Assembly: GCF_900314615.1 (NCBI RefSeq)
Contig: NZ_OMWA01000009.1
Coordinates: 1-64,000 of the forward strand
From: an uncultured Methanobrevibacter sp.
GTDB lineage: Archaea > Methanobacteriota > Methanobacteria > Methanobacteriales > Methanobacteriaceae
DNA: 64,000 bases
Direction: 5' to 3'
Shown: piece after piece, positions 25,933 to 35,376 of the stretch
Layout: every line of letters begins with the position of its first letter
Numbering within the stretch: position 1 is the first letter of the stretch
Position numbers and translations under genes: made by a program
Notes under the pieces: generated by a model
Told to the model about the DNA's origin: nothing
What the model saw: only the letters and a program-made list of their open reading frames with translations
The model's database searches: none

Positions 25933-26008
25933 GTTTTTTTCCTCCCATAAATTGTTTTGTTCACTATCCAAGTGAAAAATATAAAAATCCAAAAAGCAAA
26001 ATGCTTCT
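25933..26008 (-). promoter_or_regulatory. Leader of DUF308 paralog A with hairpin
   Basis: Read on the minus strand the leader has AAGCATTTTGCTTTTTG, a small AGCA/TGCT hairpin plus T-run, then a spacer and TTTATGGGAGG before the ATG. The leader at 26344-26419 has the same order and much of the same sequence. A conserved hairpin plus T-run ahead of a ribosome site could work as an attenuator. Confidence 0.45.
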
Positions 26009-26343
26009 TAATTATTATTTATCTTTTTTCAGTATATAATTATTATTACATGCATCATAGAAAATTTAGATTTTACCATGAAATTTTTTATTTATTATTT
26101 TAAATATGAACGCAATCATATAATTTCAGTTAAAAAAATATATGCCTGTAATTTTTTATACAACTTTTGCAGAAAAAATTAAAAATATAAAACACTGAAC
26201 TAATTTTCTTGGTTAATTTAAATTTAAATACAATTTTGACAATCCAAATTAAATTTTGAGTCCATACAATGAAAAAATCAACTAAAATATCTTGAACAAT
26301 AACACTAATAATTAAATACTTTTAAATAGATAATTAAAAATAA

Positions 26344-26419
26344 TAAAAGCAGTTTGCTTTTTGAATTTTTAAGTATTGCCTTGAAAAAGGGAATATAACA
26401 ATTTTATGGGAGGTAAAAC
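26344..26419 (+). promoter_or_regulatory. Leader of DUF308 paralog B with matching hairpin
   Basis: AAAAGCAGTTTGCTTTTTG (26346-26364) followed by AATTTTTAAG, then a spacer and TTTTATGGGAGG just before the ATG. This parallels the leader of paralog A in sequence and spacing. The rest of the 487-bp spacer between the divergent paralogs (26009-26343) shows no gene. Confidence 0.45.
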
Positions 26420-26872
26420 ATGGAAAGAAATCAGGTATCCGGAATATTGTCAGTACTCTTAGGGTTAATTTTTATTATATTCCCGACAATTAGTTCTGTA
26501 ACACTTTCAGTTCTTATCGGAGTAAGCTTAATATTCTTAGGTATATCATTCATACTGGGCGGATTTTCAGCATTCAATATCATTATTGGAATTCTGGCCA
26601 TCATATTCGGGTTATTGTTCACATTTAACTTTTCTGCAGTGTCATTCCTTTTAGGATTACAATTCTATATCATTGGTATTCTAATGATTATAGCAGGTAT
26701 TCTTGGTCTTCTTTCAGGAACACAAGTATCTAAAATCTTTTCAGTATTGATGATAATCTTAGGTATAATCTCATTTGCTCTTGGAGGATTATCACTCGAC
26801 CAGCCAATATTCGCTGCAATTCTTATCGGAGTAGCTTTAATCGTTCAAGGTATAAGATTATATTTGGAATAG
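26420..26872 (+). CDS. DUF308-like small membrane protein (paralog B)
   Basis: A 150-residue paralog of the gene at 25480-25932, starting MERNQVSGILSVLLGLIFII and ending LIVQGIRLYLE. Six hydrophobic helices fill the protein, with glycine/serine turns (GGFSAFNIIIG, SGTQVSK) at matching places. GGGAGG precedes the ATG. The two genes point away from each other, an inverted duplication. The function is unknown; HdeD-like proteins are sometimes stress-related, but nothing here proves that. Confidence 0.72.
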   Translation: MERNQVSGILSVLLGLIFIIFPTISSVTLSVLIGVSLIFLGISFILGGFSAFNIIIGILAIIFGLLFTFNFSAVSFLLGLQFYIIGILMIIAGILGLLSGTQVSKIFSVLMIILGIISFALGGLSLDQPIFAAILIGVALIVQGIRLYLE

Positions 26873-26883
26873 AAACATGAATA

Positions 26884-26915
26884 AGCAATCTTTTGATTGC
26901 TAAATTTTCTTTTTT
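26884..26915 (+). terminator. Terminator of DUF308 paralog B
   Basis: AGCAATC (26884-26890) TTTT GATTGCT (26895-26901) forms a perfect 7-bp stem followed by AAATTTTCTTTTTTT. The stem is the same as in the terminator of paralog A. Confidence 0.75.
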
Positions 26916-26938
26916 TAAAAATATCAATTAAATAATTA

Positions 26939-27403
26939 TTATTTTTTATTTAAAATATAATAAACACTTCTTAACGGAATATCCAGCTTTTTAGAAATTT
27001 CTTTTGCAGATAATCCTTCTTCTTTAAGGCTTTTAACCTCATCATGATTATTTTTACGTTTTCTGTTATCAAAATTAGCTTTGCTTTTTTTAAGCAAATA
27101 GTAAACACGGTTGAGAGTAATATCCAATCTTTCAGCTATCTCTTTAGGTTTAAATCCCTGATTTGACAATTCAAGAACTTCAAATTCAGCACCATTGCTT
27201 TTGGATTTTGCTCCCCAGTTGTATTTTTTAACAACTTCAATATCAAGCTGGCTTAACGCATCAATATATGTCTGTGAAGTTCTTTTATAGACACTTGGCG
27301 AACAGGTTATCTCACTTAAATTGGGAAATTCTTCTATCAGCTCCACAATCATTGAAGATGAGAGAGCCTTAGTTATATGAATTGTAGTTACGTCTTCATC
27401 CAT
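26939..27403 (-). CDS. Putative DNA-binding protein with two helix-turn-helix motifs (DUF1699-like N-terminus)
   Basis: A 154-residue protein. Residues 1-65 (IHITKALSSSMIVELIEEFP, then PSVYKRTSQTYIDALSQL) resemble DUF1699 proteins of methanogens. Two helix-turn-helix units follow: ELSNQGFKPKEIAERLDITL (about 79-98) and SLKEEGLSAKEISKKLDIPL (about 124-143), both ending in RVYYLLKK/SVYYILNK. This suggests a small transcription regulator. It follows the DUF530 gene by seven bases and is the last gene of a metG-DUF530-HTH unit. What it regulates is not known. Confidence 0.55.
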   Translation of the reverse strand: MDEDVTTIHITKALSSSMIVELIEEFPNLSEITCSPSVYKRTSQTYIDALSQLDIEVVKKYNWGAKSKSNGAEFEVLELSNQGFKPKEIAERLDITLNRVYYLLKKSKANFDNRKRKNNHDEVKSLKEEGLSAKEISKKLDIPLRSVYYILNKK

Positions 27404-27410
27404 ATAATCA

Positions 27411-28988
27411 CTATTTTTTGATTAAATCAAGGAATTTTTTGGATTTGTCGCTTTTCGGATTTCTAATCTGGTCAATGTGTTTGATTTCCTTTTTGATTTT
27501 GGATTCATTTACATTGAATGCATTGCTTATTTCTTCAAGTTCAATGTCTGAGTTCTGATGAACCAGCGCAGCCCCTAAAGCAACCTGATTGAATTTGATA
27601 TTGGAATTTCTTGACTGCTTTTCAAACTTGAACTTTTCATACAGCAGCAGATCCATTTCATGTACTGGGATGATTTTAATATCTGTAAAATTATTTAAGG
27701 TTTCAATTACCTTGGTGTAGGTTGTCTGGAAAACCTTTCTCTGTTCACGGTCAAGTTCAACACGAATATACGGGAAGGGTCCAAGAACGATTTTACGGGA
27801 ATTATTGGATGTTGTCATATAATACCTGAAGATATCCCACATTATTATTGCTGAGGCAATATTTTTAAAGGCATTCTTAAAAATTGACTCCCGTATTTTC
27901 AAGTCACGGCTTAATGACCTTTTGATATTACCGAATCTGTCGACATAGTTCAATTTTTGGAATTCCTTTTGAATCTGTGACTGTCTCCATTCCTCAATTG
28001 CATTTTGGTCGTATTTATCAATAAAATCAGGTGTCTGGTTTTCATATTCTGCAATAATTTCAAAGTATCTGTTCATACGTTTAAAATCTGTAAGTCTTCT
28101 TTTAAGGATATCATCTTTAATTTCGCCGATTATTGATTCGGCGTATTTGACATATGCCAGCGCCAGTGCGGTTCTTGCATGCTTGTCATCTATGATTGCA
28201 GGTTTTGTTCTGTGGAATCTCAGGGTTTCAATCCTAACGTTTCTGCCGTACTGACGTCTAACTTCCTCTTCGTAATTGTTGACATAATCAGAACCAAGAG
28301 AAACGTTTTTTCTAATTAAACGATTGTTTTTGTCCCTGAATCTTATGACCAGAGAAATTGTCTTAACAACACCTTTACGTTCCTGTTTAAGTAAATTCAG
28401 AACCTGTTTAAAAGATTCTCTGCCGTATGATGACAGTTCACTCATCAAAACCATATAATTTCCGGATAACGGCAGATAAGGTATAATCTGCAGGCGGTGA
28501 GTGGCTTCCTTGTTGACTTTAAATGTAAATCCCTGAGATGAACAGGTACATTTTCCGTCAATCTGACCGTATTCGTCAATTGAATATTTCTTGTAGCAGT
28601 TGTTGCATTTTACATATCCGAACTGCTCAAGGTTTCCGATTGCAATTTTATGTGAATCAATAGCTGATTTGACCCTATCCAGAATGTTCTTTTTTGAGTT
28701 GGCTTTCATTCTGAATATCTGGTTGTGACGGCTGTTTTCACCAACCTCTTCAAGAGACACTTCGGAAACTGATTTTGTTCCGTATCTTGAAAGTGATGTA
28801 AAGGGAGTGGTGTATCCCTGTGCATCCATATCGTCTTTAAGGTTTTGCAAATAGTTTAATCTGTCGACTAGCTTAAAGTAAAGACTTTTGAAATTGTCAA
28901 AATCTTCAATATCATTTAAGATGATTGAATCATTTGCAATTTCTTTCAGATAGTTCTCGGCTTTATTTACCAGGACAGATTCTTCCAT
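27411..28988 (-). CDS. DUF530 family protein
   Basis: A 525-residue protein that I recognise as the methanogen-conserved DUF530 type; its function is unknown. Near residues 121-146 there is a putative zinc ribbon (CNNCYKKYSIDEYGQ then CTCSSQG). The rest is rich in charged helices, with an HTH-like stretch near the C-terminus (IELEEISNAFNVNESKIKKE, about 487-506). It lies 11 bases after metG and 7 bases before the HTH gene, so co-transcription with methionyl-tRNA synthetase is likely and may point to a translation- or nucleic-acid-related role. Confidence 0.6.
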   Translation of the reverse strand: MEESVLVNKAENYLKEIANDSIILNDIEDFDNFKSLYFKLVDRLNYLQNLKDDMDAQGYTTPFTSLSRYGTKSVSEVSLEEVGENSRHNQIFRMKANSKKNILDRVKSAIDSHKIAIGNLEQFGYVKCNNCYKKYSIDEYGQIDGKCTCSSQGFTFKVNKEATHRLQIIPYLPLSGNYMVLMSELSSYGRESFKQVLNLLKQERKGVVKTISLVIRFRDKNNRLIRKNVSLGSDYVNNYEEEVRRQYGRNVRIETLRFHRTKPAIIDDKHARTALALAYVKYAESIIGEIKDDILKRRLTDFKRMNRYFEIIAEYENQTPDFIDKYDQNAIEEWRQSQIQKEFQKLNYVDRFGNIKRSLSRDLKIRESIFKNAFKNIASAIIMWDIFRYYMTTSNNSRKIVLGPFPYIRVELDREQRKVFQTTYTKVIETLNNFTDIKIIPVHEMDLLLYEKFKFEKQSRNSNIKFNQVALGAALVHQNSDIELEEISNAFNVNESKIKKEIKHIDQIRNPKSDKSKKFLDLIKK

Positions 28989-28999
28989 TTAAATCAATT

Positions 29000-30988
29000 T
29001 TATTGTATTCTTTCACCGACTTCAGCGTTTTCATCAGGTGTGAGAAGTGCTCCGGAAGCTCCAGTTGCTAAAATCATACCTTCAGATAATGTTCCGAAGA
29101 GTTTTGCAGGCTGGAGGTTAGCGACTACACATACTTTTCTTCCGATGAGTTCTTCTGCATCATAGAATTTTGCAAGTCCTGCAACGATTTGTCTAGGTTT
29201 TTCTTCACCTAAATCCACCTGCAATTTTAATAATTTGTCGGATTTTTCGATTTTTTCCGCTTCTTTAACTTCACCTATTTTTATTACGAATTCATCAAAT
29301 TGATCAATAGTTACTAAATCACTCATAGTTTCATCCTCATTTTCTTTTAAGTTTTCCTTAAGTTTAGCCTTTTGGGCTTCAATTTCTTTATCTTCAATCT
29401 TTTTGAATAATGGTTTGGCTTTGTTTATTTCATGACCGGTCGGCAATGGAATTTTAGCATCCTCCCAGTTGTCCAAAGTGCCGAGATTCATAATCTCAGC
29501 AATCTTGTCCGCTTTTGTTGGAAGGAAAGGTTTGAGCATGTAGGCCAGAGTTTTTGCCAGCTGATTGGATAAGTATAAACAGTTTGCCGCTTTTACTTTG
29601 TCTTCTTTTACGGCTTTCCATGGTTCTGCATCGTTGAAATATTTGTTTCCTTTTTTAGCTACTTTAAATATTTCAAGGAGTGCTTCTCTGAATTCATAGT
29701 TTGCTATGTATTCACCGGCTTTGTCAGGCAGCTCTTCAATAGCAGCTCTGAACTCTTCATCCTCTTCAGTAGGATTTGTGTATTCAGGGATTTTGCTTTC
29801 AAACTGTTTTTTGGTGAAAACAAATGTCCTGTGAAGGAAGTTTCCGATAACATCTGCCAGTTCGTCGTTGTTTCTTCTCTGGAAGTCATCCCATGAAAAG
29901 TCTGAATCCTTGTTTAGAGGAGCGTTAATTGTCAGGTAGTATCTGAGCAAATCAGGTTCATAGTCTTTTACAAAATCAGCTATCCATATGACCCAGTTTT
30001 TACTTGTTGACATCTTTTCTCCTTCAAGGGATAAAAATTCACCTGCATAAATCATGTCAGGCAGTTTGCATCCGTATGCTTTTAAAAGTCCCGGCCAGAA
30101 TATTGAGTGGTGGTAGATGATGTCCTTACCGATAAAGTGAACGACATAGTCATTCCAGTATTCTTCCCATTTCCTGCCGGATACGTGTGACCATTGTGAT
30201 GCTGATGAGATGTAACCCAGGAATGCTTCAATCCAGACGTATAATACTTTACCTTTTGCTTCATCAAGAGGTACCGGAATACCCCAATCCATATCACGAG
30301 TTAAAATCCAGTCGGTTAATCCTTCTTCAAGCCAGTTTGACGCATAGTTTTTAACGTTTGCCGGAAGATTTTCATTATTGTTGATGTATTCTTTTAACTC
30401 ATCCTCCAGTTCGGACAGCTTGAATGCATACTGGAATGTATCCCTGATGACAGGTGTTGTTCCACATGTAATACAGTGAGGTTCGTCAAGTTCAGTCGGG
30501 TTTAGAGCTTTACCGCATTTTTCACAGTGGTCTCCGCGAGCTTCTGAACCGCATACAGGACATAATCCTTCAACATATCTGTCCGGAAGGAATTTGTTAC
30601 AGTTCGGACAGTACAGCTGCTGTATATCCTCCCTGTAGATATATCCGTCATCGTATAATTTTTTAAAGAAATTTTTAGCAATTTCATAGTGAGCTTCATC
30701 TGTAGTTCTTGTAAAATTATCTAAAGAAATGTTCATTGATTCTACATCGCTGACAATCATGTCATGATATCTTTTGGAAATTTCAATAGGTTTTTTATTC
30801 TCTTTATCTGCCTTAACTGCAATTGGAGTTCCATGTTCATCAGTAGCACAAACCATCAGCACGTCATTTCCAATCATCCTGTTGTATCTTGCATAGATGT
30901 CTGCAGGCAAATATGTAGAACGGATATGGCCTAAATGACATGGACCATTTGCATAAGGAAGTGCACATGAAATAAAAATTTTTGACAT
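29000..30988 (-). CDS. metG: Methionyl-tRNA synthetase
   Basis: A 662-residue class I synthetase that charges tRNA-Met. The HIGH signature appears as HLGH (about residues 17-20) and KMSTS as EKMSTSKN (about 327). A double zinc knuckle lies at about 127-165 (CPNC, CPVC, CEKC, CITC). The C-terminal 110 residues (VTIDQFDEFVIKIGEVKEAE to the end) are the OB-fold tRNA-binding domain often fused or separate in other species. The length is normal for archaea with the fused domain. It leads a likely operon with DUF530 and an HTH protein. Confidence 0.96.
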   Translation of the reverse strand: MSKIFISCALPYANGPCHLGHIRSTYLPADIYARYNRMIGNDVLMVCATDEHGTPIAVKADKENKKPIEISKRYHDMIVSDVESMNISLDNFTRTTDEAHYEIAKNFFKKLYDDGYIYREDIQQLYCPNCNKFLPDRYVEGLCPVCGSEARGDHCEKCGKALNPTELDEPHCITCGTTPVIRDTFQYAFKLSELEDELKEYINNNENLPANVKNYASNWLEEGLTDWILTRDMDWGIPVPLDEAKGKVLYVWIEAFLGYISSASQWSHVSGRKWEEYWNDYVVHFIGKDIIYHHSIFWPGLLKAYGCKLPDMIYAGEFLSLEGEKMSTSKNWVIWIADFVKDYEPDLLRYYLTINAPLNKDSDFSWDDFQRRNNDELADVIGNFLHRTFVFTKKQFESKIPEYTNPTEEDEEFRAAIEELPDKAGEYIANYEFREALLEIFKVAKKGNKYFNDAEPWKAVKEDKVKAANCLYLSNQLAKTLAYMLKPFLPTKADKIAEIMNLGTLDNWEDAKIPLPTGHEINKAKPLFKKIEDKEIEAQKAKLKENLKENEDETMSDLVTIDQFDEFVIKIGEVKEAEKIEKSDKLLKLQVDLGEEKPRQIVAGLAKFYDAEELIGRKVCVVANLQPAKLFGTLSEGMILATGASGALLTPDENAEVGERIQ

Positions 30989-31189
30989 TTAACTTTTCTC
31001 CTTAATTATTTTAAACATGATATAATTATGTCATTTATATATAATAAAGTATTATTTTTAACAGTGTTATATGCTCATGAAATGAACTTTTTAAAAATAA
31101 TGGAAAACAAGCCGAATTTTCAAACAGAAAACAATATTGCTTTTTAAAATGAGTTAGCTATTTAATAGATGAAATAAAAAGTTAAAATC

Positions 31190-32524
31190 ATGGCTGAAGT
31201 TTCATATATCAACCCATTGTCAAATGAGGGAAGACAAATTGTTAGACAATACGGTGATTTAAACCAGATTTTTGAAGAAGACGAATCACTGATAGATACC
31301 ATTATCCACACCACAAACCAGAGAATTTCTGACGATTCCCTGATTCCAAAATCATATGCAGATTATGCTATAAAGCGCATGCAGTGGGCTATTGAAAAAA
31401 AGAACAACAAAAATTACACACAGGCAGAATTTGAATTTCTAACCAATTCAGATTTGTTTATGCAGGACGTTGTTATATTCCATATCCTGTGCCAGGCAAT
31501 AGCTATACAGTTCAATACAGGTTCACGTGAAACAAGGCTTTTTGTTGAATCCCAAGGGACACTGATTTTAGAAAGACTTGCAAAAATACCTCCAATGTCA
31601 AGAGCGGAAATCATTGATGAGGTTTTGGATGAAGTAAAAGTTGACGGGTCAATCAACTGGAAATCCCTAAGGGACGTAGTTTCAACAAAAAAACTCAAAT
31701 TAACAGATCTTCTTATTGACAACGGTGAAATAATTCTCCAGCAGGATGACTTTCTCGAACGTTTCAGCGACAAGTTTACAGACAGAAGCCCCGACAGAAT
31801 GTATTCCATACTTATTGGAGACAGTGTTAAAGAACAGATTCTCTCAAGGCTGATTATGCAGAAAACAGAAGAATACATTGCAAGAATCAAGGAAATGTCT
31901 GCAAGAATAGAAATTCACCCTGCAATCATTGAAATTGGAGAGCAGCTCAAAGACTTCATACCTGAAGAAATCAGCAAATACAACCAGTATTATGCAGGAA
32001 GCGGAGGAATCTACGGAACTGTTCAGGCTGGAAAACTGAATCCTGACGCATTTCCACCATGTATTCAGGCAACTGTTGACGGAGTATCTTCAGGAGGCCG
32101 TAATGATGCGATTGTGCTCCTTTTAACATCCTTTGCATCATATGCAAGACTATATCCGAGAATTTTCGCATCAGATGAAAGTGTTAAGGTATCTGATATG
32201 GATCCCGATTTAAGCATTACCGAAAATGAGATTTTACCATTGATTTTTGATGCTGCAGACAACTGTACACCACCTTTATTTGAAGATCAGCCGCAGGAAA
32301 AAATCAATATCATATCAAAACTGGGATTCGGAATGCATGACCGTGTAGACATCAACCACGAAGGAGAAACCAAATGGTATACTCCAATGAGCTGTGAGAA
32401 AATTAAGATACACCTTCCTCAGCTGTGCCATCCGGACAAGTCATGCAAAGGAATTAACAATCCTCTGTCATGTTATGGACGTAAGAAATTCCAGCTGGAT
32501 AAGGAAGCCCCTAAAGAAGAATAA
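31190..32524 (+). CDS. priL: DNA primase large subunit PriL
   Basis: A 444-residue regulatory subunit of the archaeal/eukaryotic-type primase. The C-terminal iron-sulfur domain (about 280-435) has four well-placed cysteines: FPPCIQ (about 289), CTPPLFED (about 362), CEKIKIHLPQLC and CKGINNPLSCYGRKK. The N-terminal half is helical. With PriS, encoded about 1 kb downstream, it makes RNA primers for replication. The ORF starts at ATG 31190; no strong ribosome site is visible, and the transcript may be short-leadered. Confidence 0.92.
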   Translation: MAEVSYINPLSNEGRQIVRQYGDLNQIFEEDESLIDTIIHTTNQRISDDSLIPKSYADYAIKRMQWAIEKKNNKNYTQAEFEFLTNSDLFMQDVVIFHILCQAIAIQFNTGSRETRLFVESQGTLILERLAKIPPMSRAEIIDEVLDEVKVDGSINWKSLRDVVSTKKLKLTDLLIDNGEIILQQDDFLERFSDKFTDRSPDRMYSILIGDSVKEQILSRLIMQKTEEYIARIKEMSARIEIHPAIIEIGEQLKDFIPEEISKYNQYYAGSGGIYGTVQAGKLNPDAFPPCIQATVDGVSSGGRNDAIVLLLTSFASYARLYPRIFASDESVKVSDMDPDLSITENEILPLIFDAADNCTPPLFEDQPQEKINIISKLGFGMHDRVDINHEGETKWYTPMSCEKIKIHLPQLCHPDKSCKGINNPLSCYGRKKFQLDKEAPKEE

Positions 32525-32945
32525 TTTTTACAGTTCCTATCAATTTTAGAATTTCGGCTTCAATTTCACCGGCGTGCATGATGTAAAAACCATGCCAAAT
32601 AAATCATCATAGCCACTAAAATCATGATAGTTTAAGGTATGAGTGCAATAATTATGAAACATTTATTCACAATTATTGATTGACATCTAATTTTAAGTAT
32701 TTAATTATAGTTTTGGAAGGATGTCGTGGCAAATAATCATTAGAATTTTCAAAAAGCTTGCCCATCAAAGAAAAATAAACACTGAAAATAATTTTTCAGA
32801 ATCAATAATATTGTCTATTTTATTTTAAAAAATATATAATCATATTGTTTTATATTGAAAAAAGCTTAAAAAGAGAATAATTTTAAAAAAAAAGAGTCTG
32901 TGAACTTTTAAAGCAACTAAAATTAAACTTAAAAAATCAAATTAA
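32525..32945. other. Intergenic region after priL, possible remnant
   Basis: 421 bp with no convincing gene. On the minus strand two tiny overlapping frames are seen: one encoding MILVAMMIYLAWFLHHARR (about 32570-32630) and one encoding MHAGEIEAEILKLIGTVKII (32511-32579), the latter overlapping the end of priL. Together they look like a small membrane protein broken by a frameshift, but without homologs this is speculative. The right half is AT-rich and featureless. Confidence 0.3.
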
Positions 32946-33461
32946 TCAGATGCTTGAGTGTGAAAACTTAAAGGGATTGTGGTCTTCAAGAATAGCATCA
33001 TAATACTTGTTTAATATTTTAGATTCCCACATGTTATAGTTAGCCTGCTCATTTTTTTCAAAATTATAGGCTAAAAGACCGATTTTACGTTCATGCTCGT
33101 CAATTCCTTTCATATCACAAAAATCAGATATAATATCAGGAATATATTCACAGGGATCATCGCTGCTGAACTCAAGAAACTCCTCATATTCATGAGATGA
33201 AAAAAGCTCCCGCTCATCAATCGGATATTCGCTGGACTTGATTGTAAACAGTTCAATATACATTTCAGTTACAAGATGAAGCTCATTCAAATCCACTCCA
33301 ATACCGTAAACGTTACCTGTTTCAAGATTAACAATAGTATGACCTGTTTTGATGCCGGGCATCCAGTTGTCATAAGCAGGCTTTACAATTTCTTCCGGAG
33401 TCAGGGATGATAAAACTGTTTTTAAATGTTCAACACCTATAACTTCAACAAATTCTTCCAT
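32946..33461 (-). CDS. Uncharacterised acidic protein
   Basis: I do not recognise this 171-residue protein. It is soluble and acidic, without signal or membrane segments. Recognisable parts are an N-terminal VGVEHL-type start (MEEFVEVIGVEHLKTVLSSL), a beta-rich GHTIVNLETGNVYGIGVDLN segment (about 40-59) and a C-terminal helical, lysine-rich end. It lies between priL and priS but on the other strand, divergent from priS with an 87-bp spacer. No link to replication can be shown. Confidence 0.6.
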   Translation of the reverse strand: MEEFVEVIGVEHLKTVLSSLTPEEIVKPAYDNWMPGIKTGHTIVNLETGNVYGIGVDLNELHLVTEMYIELFTIKSSEYPIDERELFSSHEYEEFLEFSSDDPCEYIPDIISDFCDMKGIDEHERKIGLLAYNFEKNEQANYNMWESKILNKYYDAILEDHNPFKFSHSSI

Positions 33462-33548
33462 ATGATTATATTATAAAACATAACTAATAAAAGTGTGCAA
33501 AATCACACTTAGCCAAATAATATATACTTTAAAAATAAACTATTAATC

Positions 33549-34526
33549 ATGTTTTCTAAAGCTACAATTAAAGAGCGAAGGCAGTATTATCGTGAAGAAT
33601 GGGACCCTTCAGACTTGCCGGAATTCATTGCCAAAGACATTAAAAAAAGGGAGTTCGGTTTTGACCATAACGGAAGAGGTCCTAACGACAGATACAAGGT
33701 GTTCAGAGGAACAGAATCTTTAAGAAAATTCCTCAGATATAAAGCGCCCTTTGCAGCATATATCTCTGTAGCTTTCTACAACAATCCAAGAAGAAGGGAA
33801 GACTGGCTTAAGGCCGAATACATTTTCGATGTTGATGCAAAAGACATCCCAATCAGGTCATGCCAGTGCGACGGAGTCTGTGAAACCTGCCTCGGTGAAG
33901 CTTTAGAAATAGTAAACTCCCTTATTGACACACTGGAAAGTGACCTGGATTTAAAAAACATTCATCTGATATATTCCGGAAGAGGATACCACATCAGAAT
34001 TTTAGATGACGAGATGATGCTTGCAAACAGTGAACTTCGCTCAGAAGTCCTCAAATATGTTGCAGGCGCTGAAGTTCCAAAGTCCCAGTTCATCAACTCC
34101 GAAATTTCAAACAAGAGCTTTAACTTCGAGCATTTCTCAATTCCTATAGGCTATTCCAAGATATTTACAGATAAGGTAAAGTTCAACGTTCAGCATCTGG
34201 TCGGCAATGAAAAACTGGACGGAATCAATCCCAAACTGATGAAAGACATCATGGCATCAAGATACCACCTTGAAGAGGATAACTGGGGACTGTTCAAAAG
34301 AGATATAGGTCCAAGAAGATATAAAAACTTCGTTGAAGCTATGGCTCGTGTCAATCTTTCAACAATTGACGCTAAAGTATCTATAGATTTGAAAAGGATT
34401 TTAAGGCTTCCTTCATCACTTCACTCAAAAGTCAGCATGAAATGTATGGAAGTTAAAAACAGGGAAACATTCGATCCCTTTGACAAAGCAGTTCCTAAAT
34501 TTGTTTATGAAAGAAAAGGTGTATAA
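33549..34526 (+). CDS. priS: DNA primase small (catalytic) subunit PriS
   Basis: A 325-residue archaeal primase catalytic subunit. The metal-binding acid pair is in EYIFDVDAKD (about residues 94-103), a zinc knuckle follows in CQCDGVCETC (about 109-118), the SGRGYHI nucleotide motif is at about 142-148 and RLPSSLHSK near 288-296. The size is standard. It pairs with PriL to make primers. It is followed after one base by a small unknown gene, so the two are co-transcribed. Confidence 0.95.
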   Translation: MFSKATIKERRQYYREEWDPSDLPEFIAKDIKKREFGFDHNGRGPNDRYKVFRGTESLRKFLRYKAPFAAYISVAFYNNPRRREDWLKAEYIFDVDAKDIPIRSCQCDGVCETCLGEALEIVNSLIDTLESDLDLKNIHLIYSGRGYHIRILDDEMMLANSELRSEVLKYVAGAEVPKSQFINSEISNKSFNFEHFSIPIGYSKIFTDKVKFNVQHLVGNEKLDGINPKLMKDIMASRYHLEEDNWGLFKRDIGPRRYKNFVEAMARVNLSTIDAKVSIDLKRILRLPSSLHSKVSMKCMEVKNRETFDPFDKAVPKFVYERKGV

Positions 34527-34527
34527 C

Positions 34528-34785
34528 ATGGATAAGGTTTTAAGAGAAATTTTAAGAAAAAACGAATATTTTGAAGAGATAAATGAAAACAGATTTGTAC
34601 CTGAATATCTGGGACTTATCGTTAACGGAATTGTTGTCTATCATGTCAACTGGATTGATATTGTTGATAAGGAACTTATTTTCATGCACAAGGACATTCA
34701 GACTCATCCAATAGTTTCAGTTGTCCTTGAAAATCTTAATTCAATGATGATAATTACCAGTGACGGCATAAAAGAAATATTATAG
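34528..34785 (+). CDS. Small protein co-transcribed with priS
   Basis: An 85-residue soluble protein starting MDKVLREILRKNEYFEEINE and ending MIITSDGIKEIL. The ATG at 34528 lies one base after the priS stop, with GGTGT five bases upstream; a frame opening earlier overlaps priS and is not supported. I do not recognise a family. The position suggests a replication-linked accessory role, which is inference only. It converges with the kinase gene that ends two bases away. Confidence 0.6.
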   Translation: MDKVLREILRKNEYFEEINENRFVPEYLGLIVNGIVVYHVNWIDIVDKELIFMHKDIQTHPIVSVVLENLNSMMIITSDGIKEIL

Positions 34786-34787
34786 TT

Positions 34788-35360
34788 TTAATCAGTCTGG
34801 AAGCATTTGGTAATGATTTTTTCGGAAATCACTTCAGGAGCATCGTCAGCAGGAACAACGTTCCAGTTATATGTGAACTTCTGTGATTTCTGACGGTTTT
34901 CCCTTAGTGAATCTATATTTTCAAACATTTCAGTTTCTTCATTACGTGCACCTATACGTCTTAGGGACTCTTCAGGAGTAATGTCCAAAAAGAACATGCA
35001 GTCTGAGGTTGGAAGAACAAAAGCCACAATCTTATATACGATAGTGTTTATAACTTCCGGAAGATACATTACGGCTAAAATGTATCTTGAAAATATCACC
35101 ACATCAACGTCCTTGTTATAATAATACATTTGAACTGAGCGAATTGCATCGAGTCCAAAATAAACAGTAGCTTTAATTTTATTAAATTTTCCAGTTTTTA
35201 GAAGTGCCTGTTTTGATTTTCTGCCGAATTTATTATCACTGCATGGATGAGATCTGACAATGACATCTCGGCCTTTCTTCTTATAGGCTTCAGCAAGAAG
35301 ATTAACCTGCGTATCTTTACCAGAACCATCCAGTCCGTCAATAACAATAAATTTCCTCAT
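34788..35360 (-). CDS. Thymidylate-kinase-like P-loop kinase
   Basis: A 190-residue nucleotide kinase. The Walker A loop is GLDGSGKDT (residues 9-17), where standard Tmk has GxDGSGKTT. A DR-type motif appears as FSRYILAVMYLPE (about 90-102) and an LID-like segment as ITPEESLRRIGARNEE (about 127-142). It probably phosphorylates dTMP or a similar nucleotide; the altered residues make the substrate uncertain. It begins 16 bases after cofH with GTGAT just upstream, so the two genes share a transcript. Confidence 0.72.
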   Translation of the reverse strand: MRKFIVIDGLDGSGKDTQVNLLAEAYKKKGRDVIVRSHPCSDNKFGRKSKQALLKTGKFNKIKATVYFGLDAIRSVQMYYYNKDVDVVIFSRYILAVMYLPEVINTIVYKIVAFVLPTSDCMFFLDITPEESLRRIGARNEETEMFENIDSLRENRQKSQKFTYNWNVVPADDAPEVISEKIITKCFQTD

Positions 35361-35376
35361 AACATCACAAAAAACT

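Noticed and set aside
32511..32579. 22-codon minus-strand frame encoding MHAGEIEAEILKLIGTVKII
   Set aside because: Protein-like, but too short, overlapping the end of priL and lacking a clear ribosome site; kept only as a possible remnant.
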